Shown: piece by piece, positions 14,707 through 16,263 of the stretch
Position numbering within the stretch: position 1 is the stretch's first letter
Layout: the number at the start of each line of letters is the position of its first letter
The notes under the pieces: model-generated
The model's input: the letters and a program-made list of their open reading frames with translations, nothing else
What the model was told of the DNA's origin: nothing
The model's database searches: none
Assembly: GCA_003567255.1 (NCBI GenBank)
Contig: PWZW01000152.1
Location: 1 to 16,263 of the forward strand
Reading direction: 5' to 3'
Source: Puniceicoccaceae bacterium
GTDB lineage: Bacteria > Verrucomicrobiota > Verrucomicrobiia > Opitutales > Coraliomargaritaceae
DNA: 16,263 nt
Program-made: the position numbers and the translations under genes

Positions 14707-15552
14707 ATGCCCCTCAGTCCCAAACAGACGCGAAGCCAACTTGACCACCTGGGGCATTTTCCAAAAAAACAACTTGGGCAAAATTTCCTTGTGGATGGTA
14801 ATATCGTGCGCAAATCCATTGAACTCGCGGACTTCGGCCCCAATGAAATCGTCGTCGAGGTAGGGCCAGGGTTGGGTACCTTGACGAGGGCCATGTTAGC
14901 GGAGGGTGTGGAAATTTATGCGGTAGAGCGAGACGCCACTTTGGCCGCGCATTTGCGTGCAGAGTTGTTACTTGAGTACGCTGATCGTTTTCATCTCACC
15001 GAGGGCGATGCGGTGGAGTTTCCCTTGGCTGCGCTAAAGACTGACCAGGGTGCACTTCAAGGGTTTAAAATTGTCGCAAATTTACCTTACGCCATCTCTA
15101 CCCCATGGATGGAGCGGGTCTTGGCTTCGGCAAGGCTGCCCGATCGCATGGTACTGATGCTTCAAAAAGAAGCTGCCGATCGAATGGTCGCTGCCTCTGG
15201 TACAAAGGCTTTCGGCGCGGTTTCCATTTTCTTGCAGGCCGCTTTCAGCCTGGTTGAACGGCATCCTGTTTCGCCCAGCTGTTTTTATCCGGAGCCTCAG
15301 GTAGCTTCGGTTTTGGTAAAATTTGATCGAAAAGCAGACTGCAAACAATTCGGCCAGCGCGAGCGAGAGGCGATTAGAGGGCTGTTTACGCAACGCCGAA
15401 AACAGTTGAACGCGCTTTGCAAACGGAGCGCCTACGCTCCCGAACTGTGTGCATGGTTTCGCCAAGCCGTGGAACAGGGCCTTAATGAGAGTGTGCGGGC
15501 GGAGGCAGTGCCCCTCGCAACCTGGCTTCGCTTACCCGGGTTTTTTGCTTAG
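14707..15552 (+). CDS. rsmA: 16S rRNA (adenine1518/1519-N6) dimethyltransferase
   Basis: RsmA (KsgA) dimethylates two adjacent adenines in helix 45 of 16S rRNA during late 30S assembly, using S-adenosylmethionine. The 281-residue product shows the family start LGQNFLVDGNIVRK (23-36), the SAM-binding loop EVGPGLGTLT (51-60), the catalytic NLPY motif (125-128), LQKEAADRM (152-160) and FYPEPQVASVLVKF (183-196), followed by the helical C-terminal domain. Length matches the family. Loss of this enzyme gives kasugamycin resistance in other bacteria. It starts 45 bases after trpC and may share its transcript. It is convergent with rpe. Confidence 0.97.
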   Translation: MPLSPKQTRSQLDHLGHFPKKQLGQNFLVDGNIVRKSIELADFGPNEIVVEVGPGLGTLTRAMLAEGVEIYAVERDATLAAHLRAELLLEYADRFHLTEGDAVEFPLAALKTDQGALQGFKIVANLPYAISTPWMERVLASARLPDRMVLMLQKEAADRMVAASGTKAFGAVSIFLQAAFSLVERHPVSPSCFYPEPQVASVLVKFDRKADCKQFGQREREAIRGLFTQRRKQLNALCKRSAYAPELCAWFRQAVEQGLNESVRAEAVPLATWLRLPGFFA

Positions 15553-15584
15553 CCAGACATTGCGGGGTAGGCTCGAAAAAGCAA
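15545..15584 (+). other. Inverted repeat spanning the rsmA stop codon
   Basis: TTGCTTAGCC (15545-15554) pairs with GGCT (15570-15573) and AAGCAA (15579-15584), with five unpaired bases on the right arm. The rsmA stop codon (TAG, 15550-15552) is inside the left arm. It lies between two convergent genes, where a shared terminator would be expected. However, no U-run follows on either strand, so its role is uncertain. Confidence 0.3.
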
Positions 15585-15621
15585 GAGTGGCGCAGCGGGG
15601 GCGGGGTTAAGGTTTCTCAGT

Positions 15622-16263
15622 TCAAGCTCCAGTTGATGAGTTCACGATTTGTTTGGCAAAGGCGGCTTTGTCTGGGGCTTTGAAAAATGCGGAGCCTGCC
15701 ACCAGTGTGTCGACACCGCGTGCCAAGCAAAGTGGGGCGGTGGCTTGGTCAACCCCACCATCTACCTCGAGCCTGAACGTTAGCTTTTTGTCCGCACGTT
15801 CTTCCGCAATGGCGGAGATTTTATCCAACACGGCATGCCGGAAGGACTGTCCCCCAAAGCCGGGCTGGACGGTCATTAATAGTACCATGTCGACCATCTT
15901 TAGAAATGGTGCCGCGGCTTCGGCAGGAGTGTTTGGATTAAGCACTACACCGCATTTTTTTCCGTGCTGCTTGATTTCCTTGAGCGTTGTTTCTACGGGA
16001 TAATCCGGCTCTAGATGAACGGTGATCATGTCTGCACCGGCCTGAGCAAAGGGCTCGATGTACTTATGAGGGTTGTCGAGCATCAGGTGGACGTCGAAAA
16101 ACAAATCCCGATTTCGCTGCCTTAGGCATCGCACGGTCTCCGGCCCAAAGGTAAGGTTCGGCACAAAGTGGCCATCCATTATGTCGAGGTGTACCCATGG
16201 GGCGCCTGACTGGGCAATGGTTTCCACGCTTCCGGCTAAATCTGCGTGGTCGCCGGCTAGGAT
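15622..16263 (-). CDS. rpe: Ribulose-phosphate 3-epimerase, 5' end outside window
   Basis: Rpe interconverts ribulose 5-phosphate and xylulose 5-phosphate in the pentose-phosphate pathway and is a metal-dependent TIM barrel. The frame runs off the right edge: the first visible codons give ILAGDHADL, matching the usual APSILAGD start, so only a few residues are missing and the GTG at 16227 is not the start. Motifs seen are VHLDIMDGHFVPN (metal His and Asp), FDVHLML (second metal His), VHLEP, VLLMTVQPGFGGQSF (phosphate loop and metal region), LEVDGGVD (catalytic Asp) and LVAGSAFFK. The C-terminus is complete. It is on the opposite strand to everything else in the window, 69 bases from rsmA. Confidence 0.96.
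   Translation of the reverse strand: MLAGDHADLAGSVETIAQSGAPWVHLDIMDGHFVPNLTFGPETVRCLRQRNRDLFFDVHLMLDNPHKYIEPFAQAGADMITVHLEPDYPVETTLKEIKQHGKKCGVVLNPNTPAEAAAPFLKMVDMVLLMTVQPGFGGQSFRHAVLDKISAIAEERADKKLTFRLEVDGGVDQATAPLCLARGVDTLVAGSAFFKAPDKAAFAKQIVNSSTGA

Overview
The window looks like chromosomal DNA of a moderately GC-rich Gram-negative bacterium. Three things point to the PVC group, most likely Verrucomicrobiota (Opitutae-like): a secreted HEAT-repeat protein, a Tat-type Gfo/Idh/MocA oxidoreductase and a ThuA-like protein sit together; Shine-Dalgarno signals are weak or absent before most genes; and the complex I cluster is split. The phylum is inferred from gene style, not proven. No tRNA, rRNA, IS element, phage gene or CRISPR array is visible. 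Every intergenic gap is under about 210 bases.

Layout. (1) 3-3624, plus strand: an exported module of a HEAT-repeat protein (5' end cut by the window), a Gfo/Idh/MocA oxidoreductase with a twin-arginine-like leader, and a ThuA-like protein with its own signal peptide. The last two are the pairing known from 3-keto-sugar metabolism. (2) 3830-5579: an AI-2E/PerM-family membrane protein, then a small unrecognised membrane protein with a basic linker. These are separated by a strong hairpin. (3) 5769-13700: nuoB-C-D-E-F-G-H-I, all co-directional with 3-69 base spacers. This is the whole peripheral arm of NADH:quinone oxidoreductase plus the membrane subunit NuoH. nuoA is not upstream, and nuoJ-N are not downstream, where trpC follows instead. 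(4) 13867-15552: trpC (indole-3-glycerol-phosphate synthase) and rsmA/ksgA (16S rRNA dimethyltransferase). (5) 15622 to the right edge, minus strand: rpe (ribulose-phosphate 3-epimerase), cut at its 5' end and convergent with rsmA.

How the genes work together. NuoEFG form the NADH-oxidising module: FMN plus the N1a, N3, N1b, N5 and N4 clusters, without N7. NuoBCDI form the connecting module that takes electrons to quinone (N6a, N6b, N2). NuoH is the membrane subunit that completes the quinone pocket. The proton-pumping subunits must be encoded elsewhere if the complex is complete. The first three genes plausibly act on sugars in the cell envelope. No clear new system is apparent. The points most worth checking are the split nuo cluster, the charged helical insert in the ThuA-like protein, the orphan basic-linker membrane protein in front of nuoB, and several hairpins in spacers.
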